NCBI GenBank assembly: GCA_001999425.1
Contig: MLHP01000011.1
Location: forward strand, 1 to 64,000
Reading direction: 5' to 3'
Source of the DNA: Rodentibacter genomosp. 2
Lineage (GTDB): Bacteria; Pseudomonadota; Gammaproteobacteria; Enterobacterales; Pasteurellaceae
Length of the DNA stretch: 64,000 nt
The number at the start of each line of letters is the position of its first letter. The stretch's first letter is position 1. Of the stretch, positions 19,754 through 29,546 are shown piece by piece. The notes under the pieces were generated by a model that did not search any database, was not told the DNA's origin, and saw nothing but the letters and a program-made list of their open reading frames with translations. Position numbers and translations under genes: made by a program.

Positions 19754-21106
19754 TTATTCAAATAACGATTTATGTAACGAGCGAATCACCTCATCGGCGT
19801 GTTCACTCTGTACTAACATACAAATATTATTCGTACTGGCGCCGTAGCTGATCATACGAACATTGTAAGATTCTAGCGTTTCAAAAATACGTTTTGCGAT
19901 ACCCGACGCAATGTGTAGTTCGTTTCCGATAAGTGCGACAAGGGATAAACCGGTATCGACTTTTACCGTACAATATTGGCTTAGCTCTTCCAACAATTCG
20001 CTCGAAAGTAATGTTGTAGTGGATGAGCTTGAGCCTGTTTTATCAAGTGTTAAAGCAATGCTTATTTCTGATGTGGTAATGGTATCCACGGAAATTTTGT
20101 GTTTTGCCAAGATACTGAATACGTTTGCCAAGAAACCTTGGGCGTGTAGCATACTCAGGCTGGAAAGGGTCAATAATGTTTGATCTCTGCGCAATGCAAT
20201 CGCACGAAAAGTCGGTCTGGGCTGTGGATCGCGGGTTACCCAAGTCCCTCCGTCTTGTGGTGCTTTACTAGAAGCTACATATACGGGAATATTACTGCGA
20301 ACAGCGGGCAATAATGTTGCTGGATGAAGTACTTTGGCGCCGAAGGTTGCCATTTCCGCAGCCTCTGCAAAACTCATTGTATCAATGCGTTGTGCTGTCG
20401 AAACAATACGGGGATCCGTGGTGTAAATGCCGGCGACATCAGTCCAAATTAACACATCTTTTGCATTTAATACCTCGGCTAATAGTGCAGCGGAGTAGTC
20501 GCTGCCGCCACGCCCCAATGTCGTTGTTTTCCCGCCCGGTTCACGACCGATAAAACCTTGAGTAATGATTAATTCACCACGGTCAATCAATGGTTTTAAA
20601 ATATTGTCGCTATTGTGTTGGGTTTTTTCGTCATCCGGTACGGCTTTGCCAAAATGATTATTGGTTGCTACAATGCTGCGCACATCTACCCAGGTGGCGC
20701 TTGTATTTTGTTCACGTAAAATCTCAATAAAAATTTGAGTTGACATCATTTCGCCGTGGCTGATTAATTCGTCTGTTAATGCGGTTGAAGTAGCAAGGCT
20801 TGCGGCTTCGGAAAGATATTCAATATTCTCAATGTATTTTTCAATGATTGGTCGAACAAGAGAATCATCTTTCAGTTCGTTTAAGATATTTTCTTGAATT
20901 TGGCGTACTTCTCTAACTAATCTTCTGCGTTCTTCCGCTTCCACACCATTTGCAAGTTCCACCAAAAGATTTGTGACACCGGCAGAGGCTGAAAGGACAA
21001 CAACACGCGTATTCGGATCATCAATAATAATTTTGGCACAGCCAGCCATTGCTGCGTAGTTGGCAACGGAAGTACCGCCAAATTTAGCGACAGATAAATG
21101 AGACAT
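19754..21106 (-). CDS. lysC: Lysine-sensitive aspartokinase III
   Basis: A 450-residue enzyme that phosphorylates aspartate, the first step to lysine, threonine and methionine. The kinase domain starts VAKFGGTSVANYAAM (catalytic Lys). It continues with STALTDELISHGEMMS, GRGGSDYSAALLAE and ATFGAKVLHPATLLPA. Two ACT regulatory domains follow (about 305-450), including FLANVFSILAKHKISVDTITTSE and NNICMLVQSEHA, consistent with lysine inhibition. There is no fused homoserine dehydrogenase. The ribosome site AGGAGAA precedes ATG. Only 111 bases separate it from the next gene upstream, too little for a lysine riboswitch, and I see none. Confidence 0.93.
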   Translation of the reverse strand: MSHLSVAKFGGTSVANYAAMAGCAKIIIDDPNTRVVVLSASAGVTNLLVELANGVEAEERRRLVREVRQIQENILNELKDDSLVRPIIEKYIENIEYLSEAASLATSTALTDELISHGEMMSTQIFIEILREQNTSATWVDVRSIVATNNHFGKAVPDDEKTQHNSDNILKPLIDRGELIITQGFIGREPGGKTTTLGRGGSDYSAALLAEVLNAKDVLIWTDVAGIYTTDPRIVSTAQRIDTMSFAEAAEMATFGAKVLHPATLLPAVRSNIPVYVASSKAPQDGGTWVTRDPQPRPTFRAIALRRDQTLLTLSSLSMLHAQGFLANVFSILAKHKISVDTITTSEISIALTLDKTGSSSSTTTLLSSELLEELSQYCTVKVDTGLSLVALIGNELHIASGIAKRIFETLESYNVRMISYGASTNNICMLVQSEHADEVIRSLHKSLFE

Positions 21107-21217
21107 AAAATGTTCTCCTGTTAAATGAATGTTCTAAGTATGATGTTTGCAAGGGTATAGAAATAACGATTTAGTCAAACATTGTCAAATGGATTTCATA
21201 AAAAACGGTTGGATTTT

Positions 21218-21919
21218 TCATTCATTATCAGGAAGTGGAAGAGGTTCCGGCTCGCCTAGAAAATAAGGTTGAATGCCAATCGCCAAATCGAAGATTGCTT
21301 TCAGACGGGCAAGGGTTTCTCGAATACGTGTGCCGAAATAGACATCAGGCTGTTTGGCTGCGAAACAAATTGCATCAATATCATAATGTTTGGCGATAAA
21401 CAGGGCACGCTCACAATGAAATTTTTGGCTAATAATAGTATAAGAAGGGACTTGGAAAACTTTATTGGCACGCACCACAGAATCTAATGTCCGGAAACCG
21501 GCAAAATCCAGAAAAAGACGATCTCTCGGAACATTCATTTTCCGTAAATCCCTCAGCATTGTGCGTGGTTCATTATATTGTAATGTTCGATTATCCCCAC
21601 TCAGAAGAAGATAGCTCACTTTTTGATTTTCAATGAGTGTTTTTGCAGCAGCAAGACGATTCGTGTAGTAATCGTTGGTTTTACCGGTAGCGACATATTT
21701 TGATGTGCCAAGTACGACTCCGTAAGGGCGGTAGGGCAATTTATCCACTTCTTCAAATATGCCATCACGAACATAGAAACTGATAGATTGATCGATTATC
21801 AGACAAGCTAAAAGAAAAGATATGCTCACGCAGTACATCCAGCGAATCATTTTTTTTAAATGAAAACGATGCCAAAGGGAAAGTGCGGTCATTTTGAGAG
21901 ATATTTTTGAATCAATCAT
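21218..21919 (-). CDS. SanA-like DUF218 envelope protein
   Basis: An N-terminal membrane helix (MYCVSISFLLACLII) and a DUF218 domain in the periplasm. The domain begins PYGVVLGTSKY and includes LLLSGDNRTLQYNEPRTMLRDL, FAGFRTLDSVVRANKVF and SQKFHCERALFIAKHY. These closely follow SanA, known for envelope barrier function and vancomycin exclusion at high temperature in E. coli. The start is uncertain: the frame opens with GTG at 21979, with ATGs at 21919, 21892 and later. None has a good ribosome site. I use 21919, which keeps the helix and leaves the metX control region free. Confidence 0.75.
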   Translation of the reverse strand: MIDSKISLKMTALSLWHRFHLKKMIRWMYCVSISFLLACLIIDQSISFYVRDGIFEEVDKLPYRPYGVVLGTSKYVATGKTNDYYTNRLAAAKTLIENQKVSYLLLSGDNRTLQYNEPRTMLRDLRKMNVPRDRLFLDFAGFRTLDSVVRANKVFQVPSYTIISQKFHCERALFIAKHYDIDAICFAAKQPDVYFGTRIRETLARLKAIFDLAIGIQPYFLGEPEPLPLPDNE

Positions 21920-21990
21920 GCCACTAAAATAATGAAAACTTGAGGTAACTTCAAGTTGAATTTTGTGTTCACCGTTCACTACTTTGTTTT

Positions 21991-22006
21991 AGCCGTTTAG
22001 ACGGCT
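21991..22006. promoter_or_regulatory. MetJ operator (two met boxes) at metX
   Basis: AGCCGTTTAGACGGCT is a perfect 16-base palindrome. Its halves match the met box AGACGTCT at 6 and 7 of 8 bases, in tandem, the minimum that MetJ dimers bind. It lies 8 bases before the metX -35 element, so methionine repression is the natural reading. Confidence 0.75.
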
Positions 22007-22014
22007 AAAATTTC

Positions 22015-22042
22015 TTGACAAAGATAATAAGCTGTTGATAAT
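22015..22042 (+). promoter_or_regulatory. Sigma-70 promoter of metX
   Basis: A consensus TTGACA (22015-22020) and GATAAT (22037-22042) are separated by 16 bases. The predicted start near 22049 places transcription just before the metX ribosome site AGTAGG. It also rules out the TTG at 22042 as the first codon. Confidence 0.75.
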
Positions 22043-22077
22043 TGGAAACATCTTTAATTTCACGCAGTAGGTTTTCA

Positions 22078-23163
22078 ATGTCGTCTGTCCAAAATGTGGT
22101 GCTTTTTCAAGATAATCCGCTACAACTTATGTTGGGTGGTGAAATTTCGCCGATTAACGTGGCTTATCAAACTTATGGGACATTGAATGCGGATAGAAAT
22201 AACATCGTGCTAATTTGCCATGCGCTAACGGGAGATGCCGAGCCTTATTTTTCGGATAAAGAAAAAAATGGTTGGTGGCAGAATTTTATGGGCGATGGTC
22301 TTGCGTTGGATACTTCCCGTTATTTCTTCATTTGCTCGAATGTATTGGGAGGCTGCAAAGGCACGACAGGGCCGGCTTCCGTTAATCCTAAAACGGGCAA
22401 GCCTTATGGTAGCCAATTTCCGAATATTACTGTGCAGGACATTGTGCATGTGCAAAAAGCGCTATTGGATCATTTAGGCGTAACACACCTGAAAGCGGTG
22501 ATTGGCGGATCTTTCGGTGGAATGCAAGCAACCCAATGGGGCATTGAATATCCGGATTTTGTTGATAATATCGTTAATCTTTGCTCATCACTTTTTTTCA
22601 GTGCGGAAGCCATCGGATTTAATCATGTTATGCGTCAGGCCGTGATTAATGATCCTAATTTTAATGGCGGAGATTATTATGACGGCGCTCCGCCCGATCA
22701 AGGTCTATCCATTGCCCGTATGCTAGGAATGCTGACTTATCGCACGGATTTGCAGCTTGCTAAAGCGTTTGGGCGAGCGACGAAATCGGAAGGGGATTTT
22801 TGGGGAGATTATTTCCAAGTTGAATCTTATCTGACTTACCAAGGTAAAAAATTCCTTGAACGCTTTGATGCCAACAGCTATTTGCATTTGCTGCGTGCCT
22901 TGGATATGTATGATCCTAGCTTGGGTTATTCTGATGTTAAAGCCGCGCTTTCACGTATCAAGGCACGCTATACGCTGATTTCCGTAACAACGGATCAACT
23001 GTTTAAATCCATTGATTTACATAAAACTAAACAGCTTTTAGAACAAAGTAATGTTTCTTTGGATTTTTATGAATTTCCATCGGTTTATGGGCATGATGCC
23101 TTTTTGGTCGATTACGATGGATTTGATAAGTGGATTAGTGAAGGCTTGGCGGGTAAAAATTAA
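22078..23163 (+). CDS. metX: Homoserine O-acetyltransferase
   Basis: A 361-residue alpha/beta hydrolase-fold acyltransferase that activates homoserine for methionine synthesis. The nucleophile elbow is [20 protein letters not shown]. The acid-base residues lie in SVTTDQLFK and [23 protein letters not shown] and [18 protein letters not shown] are strongly family-typical. It closely resembles the H. influenzae protein as I recall it. The start at 22078 ([10 protein letters not shown]) has AGTAGG upstream and lies after the promoter; the frame is open to TTG 22042. Acetyl versus succinyl donor specificity cannot be read with certainty. Confidence 0.95.
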   Translation: MSSVQNVVLFQDNPLQLMLGGEISPINVAYQTYGTLNADRNNIVLICHALTGDAEPYFSDKEKNGWWQNFMGDGLALDTSRYFFICSNVLGGCKGTTGPASVNPKTGKPYGSQFPNITVQDIVHVQKALLDHLGVTHLKAVIGGSFGGMQATQWGIEYPDFVDNIVNLCSSLFFSAEAIGFNHVMRQAVINDPNFNGGDYYDGAPPDQGLSIARMLGMLTYRTDLQLAKAFGRATKSEGDFWGDYFQVESYLTYQGKKFLERFDANSYLHLLRALDMYDPSLGYSDVKAALSRIKARYTLISVTTDQLFKSIDLHKTKQLLEQSNVSLDFYEFPSVYGHDAFLVDYDGFDKWISEGLAGKN

Positions 23164-23192
23164 AAAGTGCGGTAATTTCTACCGCACTTTTT
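23162..23192. terminator. Uptake-sequence-pair terminator between metX and the nitroreductase gene
   Basis: A perfect 13-base stem (AAAAAGTGCGGTA with TACCGCACTTTTT), 5-base loop and T-run on the plus strand. The arms start at the metX stop and reach the stop of the convergent gene. Confidence 0.8.
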
Positions 23193-23746
23193 TATAGATA
23201 GCTTACAAATTCTTCAATATTCCCGCCGCGTGATTCACGTTCTAGTTTTTCCGCTGCTGTACCAAGCATCAATAATGCTACAATTTTGTCTTGTTCACGG
23301 CAGCCAAGTGCGTGCCGTAATGCGCTTCCATTGATCCATTTTCCCGTAATCCAAACGTTGTCAAAACCTTGCCCATTAGCGGCAAGTTGAATGCCGTAAG
23401 CGGCACAGCCGGCGGTAAGTAGCTGTTCCCAAGTGGGTACTTTTTCCACATCGGGATTAATTTTAGCGATAACCGCAATGACCATTGGCGCGCGATGAGC
23501 AAGTTTTTCGGCTTTTTTTAAGCGCTCTTCGTCAAGGTTGAGCTCTACTGCGGCTTCTTTGAGTAAATGTTCTAATTTATACAATCCTTCATTTTCTATA
23601 ACAACAAAGTGATAAGGTTGCAATTTGCCATGATCCGGCGTGTGAAGTGCCGCCTGAAAAATTTGCTCAAGTTGAGCTTTGCTTGGCGCTGGGGAAGTAA
23701 GTTTTTTATTTGAGCGTCGTGTTGTTAATAGGGTTAATGTATCCAT
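23192..23746 (-). CDS. Nitroreductase-family flavoprotein, YdjA-like
   Basis: A 184-residue FMN-dependent oxidoreductase of the minimal YdjA type. The N-terminal RRSNKKLTSPAPSKAQ supplies the FMN-phosphate Arg. HTPDHGKLQPYHFVVIE is the YdjA signature, and the C-terminal GTAAEKLERESRGG completes the flavin site. Length equals YdjA (about 183). The natural substrate is unknown in the family. It is a single-gene unit convergent with metX. Confidence 0.8.
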   Translation of the reverse strand: MDTLTLLTTRRSNKKLTSPAPSKAQLEQIFQAALHTPDHGKLQPYHFVVIENEGLYKLEHLLKEAAVELNLDEERLKKAEKLAHRAPMVIAVIAKINPDVEKVPTWEQLLTAGCAAYGIQLAANGQGFDNVWITGKWINGSALRHALGCREQDKIVALLMLGTAAEKLERESRGGNIEEFVSYL

Positions 23747-23848
23747 TTGATTTCACAGAGTAAATAAAATTGTGGCAGATTATAGCATAGTTTTTAGCCT
23801 AAGTTTATGTTACGCTAAGCGCAATTTTTTCAACCTCTTAAAACCTTT

Positions 23849-25714
23849 ATGAACCCAATTTTCCGAGTGATCAAATTTTGTTGGTATGCGCTAAATTTTA
23901 TTCGTGATTTAGTGATGAATTTTTTCTTTTTAATTTTCATTTTGCTGCTGGTGACAATTTTCAGTATCACTGCAAATACTAAAAAAAGCGCAGTGAATTT
24001 GAATGCAGATAAAGGCACATTATTGCTAAATTTAGATGGTTACTTAGCCGATAATCGTGATGATGCTTTTGGTTGGCAGCAAATATTGCGAGAACTAAAT
24101 AGCGGGGAACGTATCCCGACTAAAATTTCGACCTTCGATGTGGTATATGCGATTAATTTAGCAAAAGAAGATGAGAATATTCGAGGATTAGTATTGGATC
24201 TCAATTATTTTTCAGGCGGTGATCTGCCCGCAATGAATTATATCGGTAAAGCCATTCAAGATTTTAAAATGTCAGAAAAGCCTGTTATTGCGTTGGCTAA
24301 CAATTATTCCCAAGGGCAATATTTTCTAGCAAGTTTTGCCGATCAGATTTATTTAAATTCGATTGGTCAAGTATCTATTCGAGGACTGGCGCAAGAAAAT
24401 CTCTATTATAAAGATTTATTGGATAAACTCGCCGTGACACCGCATATTTTCCGTGTGGGAACTTATAAATCCGCTGTAGAGCCTTTTTTGCGCAATGATA
24501 TGTCGCCGGAAGCCAAACAAAATATGAATCAATGGCTAAATGGAATGTGGAATAACTATGTGCAAATTGTGAGCGAAAATCGTCATATTTCCGCAGAAAC
24601 CTTGTTACCGAGTGCTAAACAATATTTAGCGGAATTAAAGGCATTGAAAGGCGATAGTACAGCTCATACAAAACAGCGAAAATTGGTAACGGATATTGCC
24701 GACAATCTTGAATTGGATAAAAAATTGACCGCACTTTTCGGTAAAAATGGAGAAGATAAGGTAAATATGATCGGTTTTTCAGATTATTTATCCGGTTTTG
24801 AGGATCGAATGGCTTCATCAAGGGATGAAAATAAAATTGCGGTGGTAAACGTTGAGGGGGCGATTATTGATGGTGAAAGCACAGAAGAGGAGGTCGGCGG
24901 CGACAATGTAGTGCGCTTGTTACGTAAAGCCTACGATGATGAGCGGGTAAAAGCGGTCGTTTTGCGTGTGAATTCACCGGGAGGCAGTGCTTTTGCTTCG
25001 GAATTAATTCGTCAAGAAGTGGATAATTTACAGAAAGTCGGTAAACCGGTGGTAGTGTCTATGGGATCAATGGCTGCCTCGGGCGGTTATTGGATTTCTG
25101 CCACCTCTGATTACATTATTGCGGACAAAAATACCATTACCGGTTCTATCGGTATTTTTGCGATGTTACCAACCTTTGAAAATGCAATTAAAAAAATCGG
25201 TGTGAATAGTGATGGCGTCGCCACGACTGAACTGGCGGAAAGCTCTGTTTTCAGCCCACTTTCAAAAAATACGCAAGATATTTACCAATTAGAAATTGAA
25301 CACGGCTATGATAAATTCTTAGAGCTAGTGAGTCGTGGTCGTCAAATATCAAAAACTGCCGTGGATAAAATTGCCCAGGGGCAAGTATGGTTAGGTACGG
25401 ATGCTTTTAAACATAATCTTGTAGATGAATTGGGTGATTTTGATCGTGCGGTAGAAAAAGCAGGCGAATTGATAAATCTTCATCGTGAAACCGTGATTGA
25501 AAATTTTACTGTGGAATGGATGACAGAAGAAGATAGCAGTATGCTCGGTAAATTGTTTCGGGATCTTAAATATAACGCCCAACAATTTATGTTGACTTGG
25601 CTTGATTTACCAAAACCTATTCAACAACTCAAACAGCATTTAAATCAACTGAATAAGTTTAATGATCCGAAAGGGCAGTATTTATATTGTTTGAACTGTG
25701 GCGGAGTAAAATAA
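23849..25714 (+). CDS. sppA: Signal peptide peptidase SppA, 67K type
   Basis: A 621-residue inner-membrane protease that degrades cleaved signal peptides. An N-terminal anchor (about 24-42) is followed by two tandem S49 domains. The catalytic Lys should be in FRVGTYKSAVEPFLRND (N-terminal domain) and the catalytic Ser in VVSMGSMAASGGYWIS (C-terminal domain), as in E. coli SppA where the dyad is split between domains. The glycine-rich VLRVNSPGGSAFASE is also standard. The start lacks a good ribosome site. A strong terminator follows. Confidence 0.92.
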   Translation: MNPIFRVIKFCWYALNFIRDLVMNFFFLIFILLLVTIFSITANTKKSAVNLNADKGTLLLNLDGYLADNRDDAFGWQQILRELNSGERIPTKISTFDVVYAINLAKEDENIRGLVLDLNYFSGGDLPAMNYIGKAIQDFKMSEKPVIALANNYSQGQYFLASFADQIYLNSIGQVSIRGLAQENLYYKDLLDKLAVTPHIFRVGTYKSAVEPFLRNDMSPEAKQNMNQWLNGMWNNYVQIVSENRHISAETLLPSAKQYLAELKALKGDSTAHTKQRKLVTDIADNLELDKKLTALFGKNGEDKVNMIGFSDYLSGFEDRMASSRDENKIAVVNVEGAIIDGESTEEEVGGDNVVRLLRKAYDDERVKAVVLRVNSPGGSAFASELIRQEVDNLQKVGKPVVVSMGSMAASGGYWISATSDYIIADKNTITGSIGIFAMLPTFENAIKKIGVNSDGVATTELAESSVFSPLSKNTQDIYQLEIEHGYDKFLELVSRGRQISKTAVDKIAQGQVWLGTDAFKHNLVDELGDFDRAVEKAGELINLHRETVIENFTVEWMTEEDSSMLGKLFRDLKYNAQQFMLTWLDLPKPIQQLKQHLNQLNKFNDPKGQYLYCLNCGGVK

Positions 25715-25743
25715 TTGAATTTAACGCAATGTTACTTTTAAAG

Positions 25744-25771
25744 AAAAAGCAGGGAAATTCCCTGCTTTTTT
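25744..25771 (+). terminator. Intrinsic terminator of sppA
   Basis: AAAAGCAGGGAA pairs with TTCCCTGCTTTT around a one-base centre, so the real loop is the A/T middle. Six T follow. This terminator is not built from uptake cores, although one core lies just after it (25775-25783). Confidence 0.75.
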
Positions 25772-25794
25772 ATAAAGTGCGGTCAATTTAGCGG

Positions 25795-26727
25795 TTATTT
25801 TTTATTTTTCATATTTGAGAAAATATTTGCCAGTATCGGACCGGATACATTGTGCCAGAAACTGAATAATGCGCTGGGTACGGCGGCAATCGGATTAAAA
25901 TGTGCCGCTGCGAGTGCTGCTCCTAAACCGGAATTTTGCATGCCTACTTCAATCGCAATCGCTTTACTATCGGCAGTATTGAGTTTGAATAGTCTTGCCG
26001 CTAAGAAACCGATAAAATAGCCTAAACAGTTGTGTAGAACGACCACACTGAAAATTAATAAACCGGATTCAACAATTTTATCCTTACTTACCGCAACGAC
26101 TGCAGCCAGAATTAAAACGATTGAAACGACGGAAATAAGAGGCGTAATTTTGCTCGCCTGTACAATCACATCTTTAAACAAAGCACGAACGACTAAACCT
26201 AAGAAAATTGGGAAAAGAACCATTTTTAATACCGACATAAACATTGCGGAAGCGTTAATATCTAACCACTGGCTTGCCAATACGTAGAAAATTGCCGGGG
26301 TAAGCAATGGGGAAAGTAAAGTTGAAATAGTAGTACAAGCCACGGAAAGCGCAGTATTACCTTTTGCAAGATAAGTCATCACATTAGAAGATGTACCGCC
26401 CGGGCAAGAGCCGACCAAAATGACTCCCACCGCTAACTCTGAAGGCAAATTAAATACTTTGGCAAGTAAGAATGCAATGGCGGGCATAATAATAAATTGT
26501 CCTGCCACCCCAATAAATACTGCTTTGGGATGTTTAGCGACCTCACCAAAATCGTTGAAAGTGAGGGTAATTCCCATACCAAACATGACTAGACCGAGCA
26601 AATAAGGAATGTAAGGGGCAAAAACTTTAAATTCGGCAGGGAACAAAAAGGCAAGAACAGCGAAAACAATTGCCCATAAAGCAAAAGTTTTGCTGATAAA
26701 TTGAGTTAATTTAAGTAATGCTTGCAT
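25795..26727 (-). CDS. BASS-family sodium-coupled transporter, PanS-like
   Basis: A 310-residue membrane protein with about ten helices. The BASS crossover motifs are present: [20 protein letters not shown] (about 108-127), holding Na+ ligands, and [20 protein letters not shown] (about 262-281). This subfamily (YocS/PanS) is linked in some bacteria to ketopantoate or related organic anion uptake; bile acids are not the likely substrate here. The ribosome site TAAGGAAA fits ATG 26727. Family is certain, substrate is not. Confidence 0.8.
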   Translation of the reverse strand: MQALLKLTQFISKTFALWAIVFAVLAFLFPAEFKVFAPYIPYLLGLVMFGMGITLTFNDFGEVAKHPKAVFIGVAGQFIIMPAIAFLLAKVFNLPSELAVGVILVGSCPGGTSSNVMTYLAKGNTALSVACTTISTLLSPLLTPAIFYVLASQWLDINASAMFMSVLKMVLFPIFLGLVVRALFKDVIVQASKITPLISVVSIVLILAAVVAVSKDKIVESGLLIFSVVVLHNCLGYFIGFLAARLFKLNTADSKAIAIEVGMQNSGLGAALAAAHFNPIAAVPSALFSFWHNVSGPILANIFSNMKNKK

Positions 26728-26790
26728 GGATTTTCCTTATAGTAATGTAAATAAAAGAATAATTGATTCTAAAGATGTTTTTCTTTCAAA

Positions 26791-27600
26791 TCAATCATCC
26801 ATGCTAGGGAGAACCCATGAGTTTTCATCAAGTAATCGACCAAAATGACTTTCTACCAAACGTTCTGTTATGGTCGTTTTGGGCTGACTAAATAGATCTT
26901 TGGGTTTACCGTATTCAACCATTTTCCCTTCGTCCATCACCAATACATTATCTGCAATGTGTTTAATCAAGCCTAAATCTTGTCCCACATAAATATAGCC
27001 AACGCCGAGGCGGGCTTGAAGATCGAGAGAAAGATTCATTAATTGGGCGCGAACGGATGCATCAAGGGTACTGAAAGTATCATCTACAATAATAATTTCC
27101 GGTTCTAAAATAAATGCTCGGGCCAGTGCGACCCGTTGCTTTTGGCTGGCGGAGAGGCTTTTAATTTTTAAATTCGTATAATCGGGATAAAGCCCGACCA
27201 TTTGGAGGGTCTCAAAAATTTTTTGATTGCGGGTGTCTTCATCCCAATCGGTTGTTAAGCGAAGCGGGGTGTCTAAAGCTTGTCCGATATTTTGGCGAGG
27301 ATTAAACGCAGAATTCACATCTTGGAATACCATACGAATATGTTGGGTTCGGTAGTGTGAATCCTCAACGTTAAGAGTTGTGCCATTAAACTTTATTTCA
27401 CCTGACGTTGGCTTGAGCATGCCGGCAATCATTTTGACTAAGGTAGATTTTCCCGAACCGTTTTTACCGATAATAGCGAGAGTCTGTTTTGGTTCAAGAT
27501 TAAAACTCACTTTTTCTACAGCATTAAACACTCTTGAACCAAACCAATGGGCAGGGTCATTAAAGGTTTTAGACAATTCAATTACTTCCAATAATGGCAT
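26791..27600 (-). CDS. sapF: Sap peptide ABC transporter ATPase SapF
   Basis: A 269-residue ABC ATPase, last gene of sapABCDF, three bases after sapD. Walker A is intact ([11 protein letters not shown], about 43-53). The other motifs are off consensus: the signature reads LSASQ (about 149-153), Walker B ends IIIVDD (D174 where the catalytic Glu normally sits), and the H-loop reads YVGQD (Gln for His). E. coli SapF as I recall it also has Gln in the H-loop, so part of this is family-typical. The system imports peptides and supports survival of host antimicrobial peptides. Confidence 0.9.
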   Translation of the reverse strand: MPLLEVIELSKTFNDPAHWFGSRVFNAVEKVSFNLEPKQTLAIIGKNGSGKSTLVKMIAGMLKPTSGEIKFNGTTLNVEDSHYRTQHIRMVFQDVNSAFNPRQNIGQALDTPLRLTTDWDEDTRNQKIFETLQMVGLYPDYTNLKIKSLSASQKQRVALARAFILEPEIIIVDDTFSTLDASVRAQLMNLSLDLQARLGVGYIYVGQDLGLIKHIADNVLVMDEGKMVEYGKPKDLFSQPKTTITERLVESHFGRLLDENSWVLPSMDD

Positions 27601-27603
27601 AAA

Positions 27604-28656
27604 TTATTCCTTACTTGGCTCAGTGGATAACGTTAGCGGTGAATTGGCTAAGGTTTCCTTTAAACGTTTTTCCCTAAGATTAATTGGAAAGTGGCAGGAA
27701 AACTCATGTTGTTTAATACGATGACGGGTGGGTTTTTGCATACATTCTTTTTGTGAAAACGGACAACGAGGCCCGAAACGGCAGCCCATCGGCATTTGTT
27801 CTAAAAGTGGTACGGTGCCTTCTAATGTGCCCAATTTTGTTTTAAAACCAAGAGGTTCGGTAAAATCCGGTACAAAATGAATTAATGCTTGCGTATAAGG
27901 ATGATGTGGCGATTCCAACAATGTTTGAGTCGGTGCCGATTCAGCATTTTGACCGCAATACAGCACAGACATTGTGTGGCAAAGATCGCTAATGCTACGA
28001 ATGTCATTGCTTGCTAGAAGAATACTTGTTCCCTGATTTTGATTCATACTGGAAAGCAAACGGAAAACTTGATTCGCAGTGATAGATTCTAACGTATTGG
28101 TTGGCTCATCAGCGATTAATAAACGGGGTTGATTCGCCACGGCAATAGCGATCATCACTTTTTGTCCTTCCCCCTCTGTGAGATCGTTCGGATAACTTGC
28201 CATAATTTCTTGATGGTCCTTTATTCCGACACGATGTAATAATTCGATGGCGCGGCGTTTTTTCCAACCGAACCAATTCCACCATTTTCCACGATATGTC
28301 CAGTTTGGAATACTTTGAATGAGTTGTTTTCCAATTTTTTTGCTGGGATCTAAACAAGTAAGCGGATCTTGAAAAACCATAGAGACTTCTTTTCCAACAA
28401 GTTTTCTACGCTGTGCCGGTGATAATTTTAACAGTTCTACATCATTGAAGCGAAAGCGATCTGCCGTGATAATCCAATCTTCTTTTATTGAGTTTGCAAT
28501 GACTTTTGCAATCAAACTTTTTCCTGAACCGGATTCTCCCACTAATCCCAAAATTTCCCCTGCGTTGAGGGTTAAATTTACACCGTCAACGATTTTAATT
28601 TTGCCGTTTGGCGTTTTAATTTCAATGTTTAGATTACGAATATCCAGCAGTACCAT
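27604..28656 (-). CDS. sapD: Sap peptide ABC transporter ATPase SapD
   Basis: A 350-residue ATPase of the oligopeptide type. Walker [12 protein letters not shown] (about 38-48), signature LTEGEGQK and Walker [10 protein letters not shown] are present. The H-loop reads LLASNDIRS, Asn in place of His. The C-terminal [20 protein letters not shown] is the Cys-rich oligopeptide-ABC tail, which in some relatives holds an iron-sulfur cluster. In E. coli SapD also supports Trk potassium uptake. It follows sapC by two bases. Confidence 0.92.
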   Translation of the reverse strand: MVLLDIRNLNIEIKTPNGKIKIVDGVNLTLNAGEILGLVGESGSGKSLIAKVIANSIKEDWIITADRFRFNDVELLKLSPAQRRKLVGKEVSMVFQDPLTCLDPSKKIGKQLIQSIPNWTYRGKWWNWFGWKKRRAIELLHRVGIKDHQEIMASYPNDLTEGEGQKVMIAIAVANQPRLLIADEPTNTLESITANQVFRLLSSMNQNQGTSILLASNDIRSISDLCHTMSVLYCGQNAESAPTQTLLESPHHPYTQALIHFVPDFTEPLGFKTKLGTLEGTVPLLEQMPMGCRFGPRCPFSQKECMQKPTRHRIKQHEFSCHFPINLREKRLKETLANSPLTLSTEPSKE

Positions 28657-28658
28657 AA

Positions 28659-29546
28659 TTATTGATAATATTGGTTAATGGCTTTACATAAGCCGTTGGT
28701 AAACAAAATGCTTAATAAAATAGTGATAATAATTGCAAACCCTGGCAGTAATACTGTCCAAGGTGCAAGATGAAGAAGCTCCAGCGAATCTTTAATCATT
28801 GCCCCCCATTCAGGTATTGGGCGTTGCGCGCCAAGGGAAATGAAGCTTAAAGCGGTAATGTCTAAAATAGCAACGACAAAGGCACGTGAAATCTCTTGAA
28901 TGTAAGTGACGGTAATATTCGGCAAAATCGTGCTGCGCAACAATTCAATGTTGGAAATGCCATCAAGTTTTAGAATCACCACGTATTCTTTTTTTAGTTC
29001 TTGTTGAATTGCTTGGTAAATAGTGTGGATGAAATAAGGTAGCACCGCTAATATGGTTGATACCATTGCATTCATTAAACTGGGTTCCATAAAAGTAGAA
29101 ATAATGATCGCAATTAACAAAATAGGGAGTGATAGAAATGCATCAAAAATATGTCCAAGAAAACGCGCTTTAATGCCTCCTGACATTCCGGCTAAAATGC
29201 CTAATGCACCGCCGATAATCGCTACGAGAAAAACAACAATAAGTGAAGAACCAAGCGTATAACGTGTTCCCATAATAACTCGGCTCAACACGTCACGGGC
29301 GAGATCATCCGTACCGAAGAAAAAGGCAATTTGTCCTTTCTCTACCCAAGAAGGCGGCATTAATTCTTGTCCGACAAACTCCATACTATCGCTATAGGGG
29401 GCGATAAAAGGGGCGAAAAGAGCGGTCAAAATTAATAGAAAAAATAAGTAAAAGCTGAATAAGGCGATACGGTTTTTACGAAACTGTAACCAAATTTGAT
29501 AAATTGATGTGCTTTCACGAAATTCATCAGGTTCTTTATCTTGCAT
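28659..29546 (-). CDS. sapC: Sap peptide ABC transporter permease SapC
   Basis: A 295-residue DppC/OppC-type permease. A cytoplasmic N-terminus is followed by an anchor helix (about 30-50) and about five helices. The OppC-type periplasmic stretch [20 protein letters not shown] and the coupling segment [17 protein letters not shown] (EAA-loop) are clear. The start overlaps the sapB end by 11 bases, showing tight operon packing. Length is as in E. coli (296). Confidence 0.92.
   Translation of the reverse strand: MQDKEPDEFRESTSIYQIWLQFRKNRIALFSFYLFFLLILTALFAPFIAPYSDSMEFVGQELMPPSWVEKGQIAFFFGTDDLARDVLSRVIMGTRYTLGSSLIVVFLVAIIGGALGILAGMSGGIKARFLGHIFDAFLSLPILLIAIIISTFMEPSLMNAMVSTILAVLPYFIHTIYQAIQQELKKEYVVILKLDGISNIELLRSTILPNITVTYIQEISRAFVVAILDITALSFISLGAQRPIPEWGAMIKDSLELLHLAPWTVLLPGFAIIITILLSILFTNGLCKAINQYYQ

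Noticed and set aside
21107..21217. Lysine riboswitch before lysC
   Set aside because: Only 111 bases are available before the next gene, and I see none of the conserved five-helix core.
22042..22077. TTG-started extension of metX
   Set aside because: It begins inside the -10 element, before the expected transcript start.
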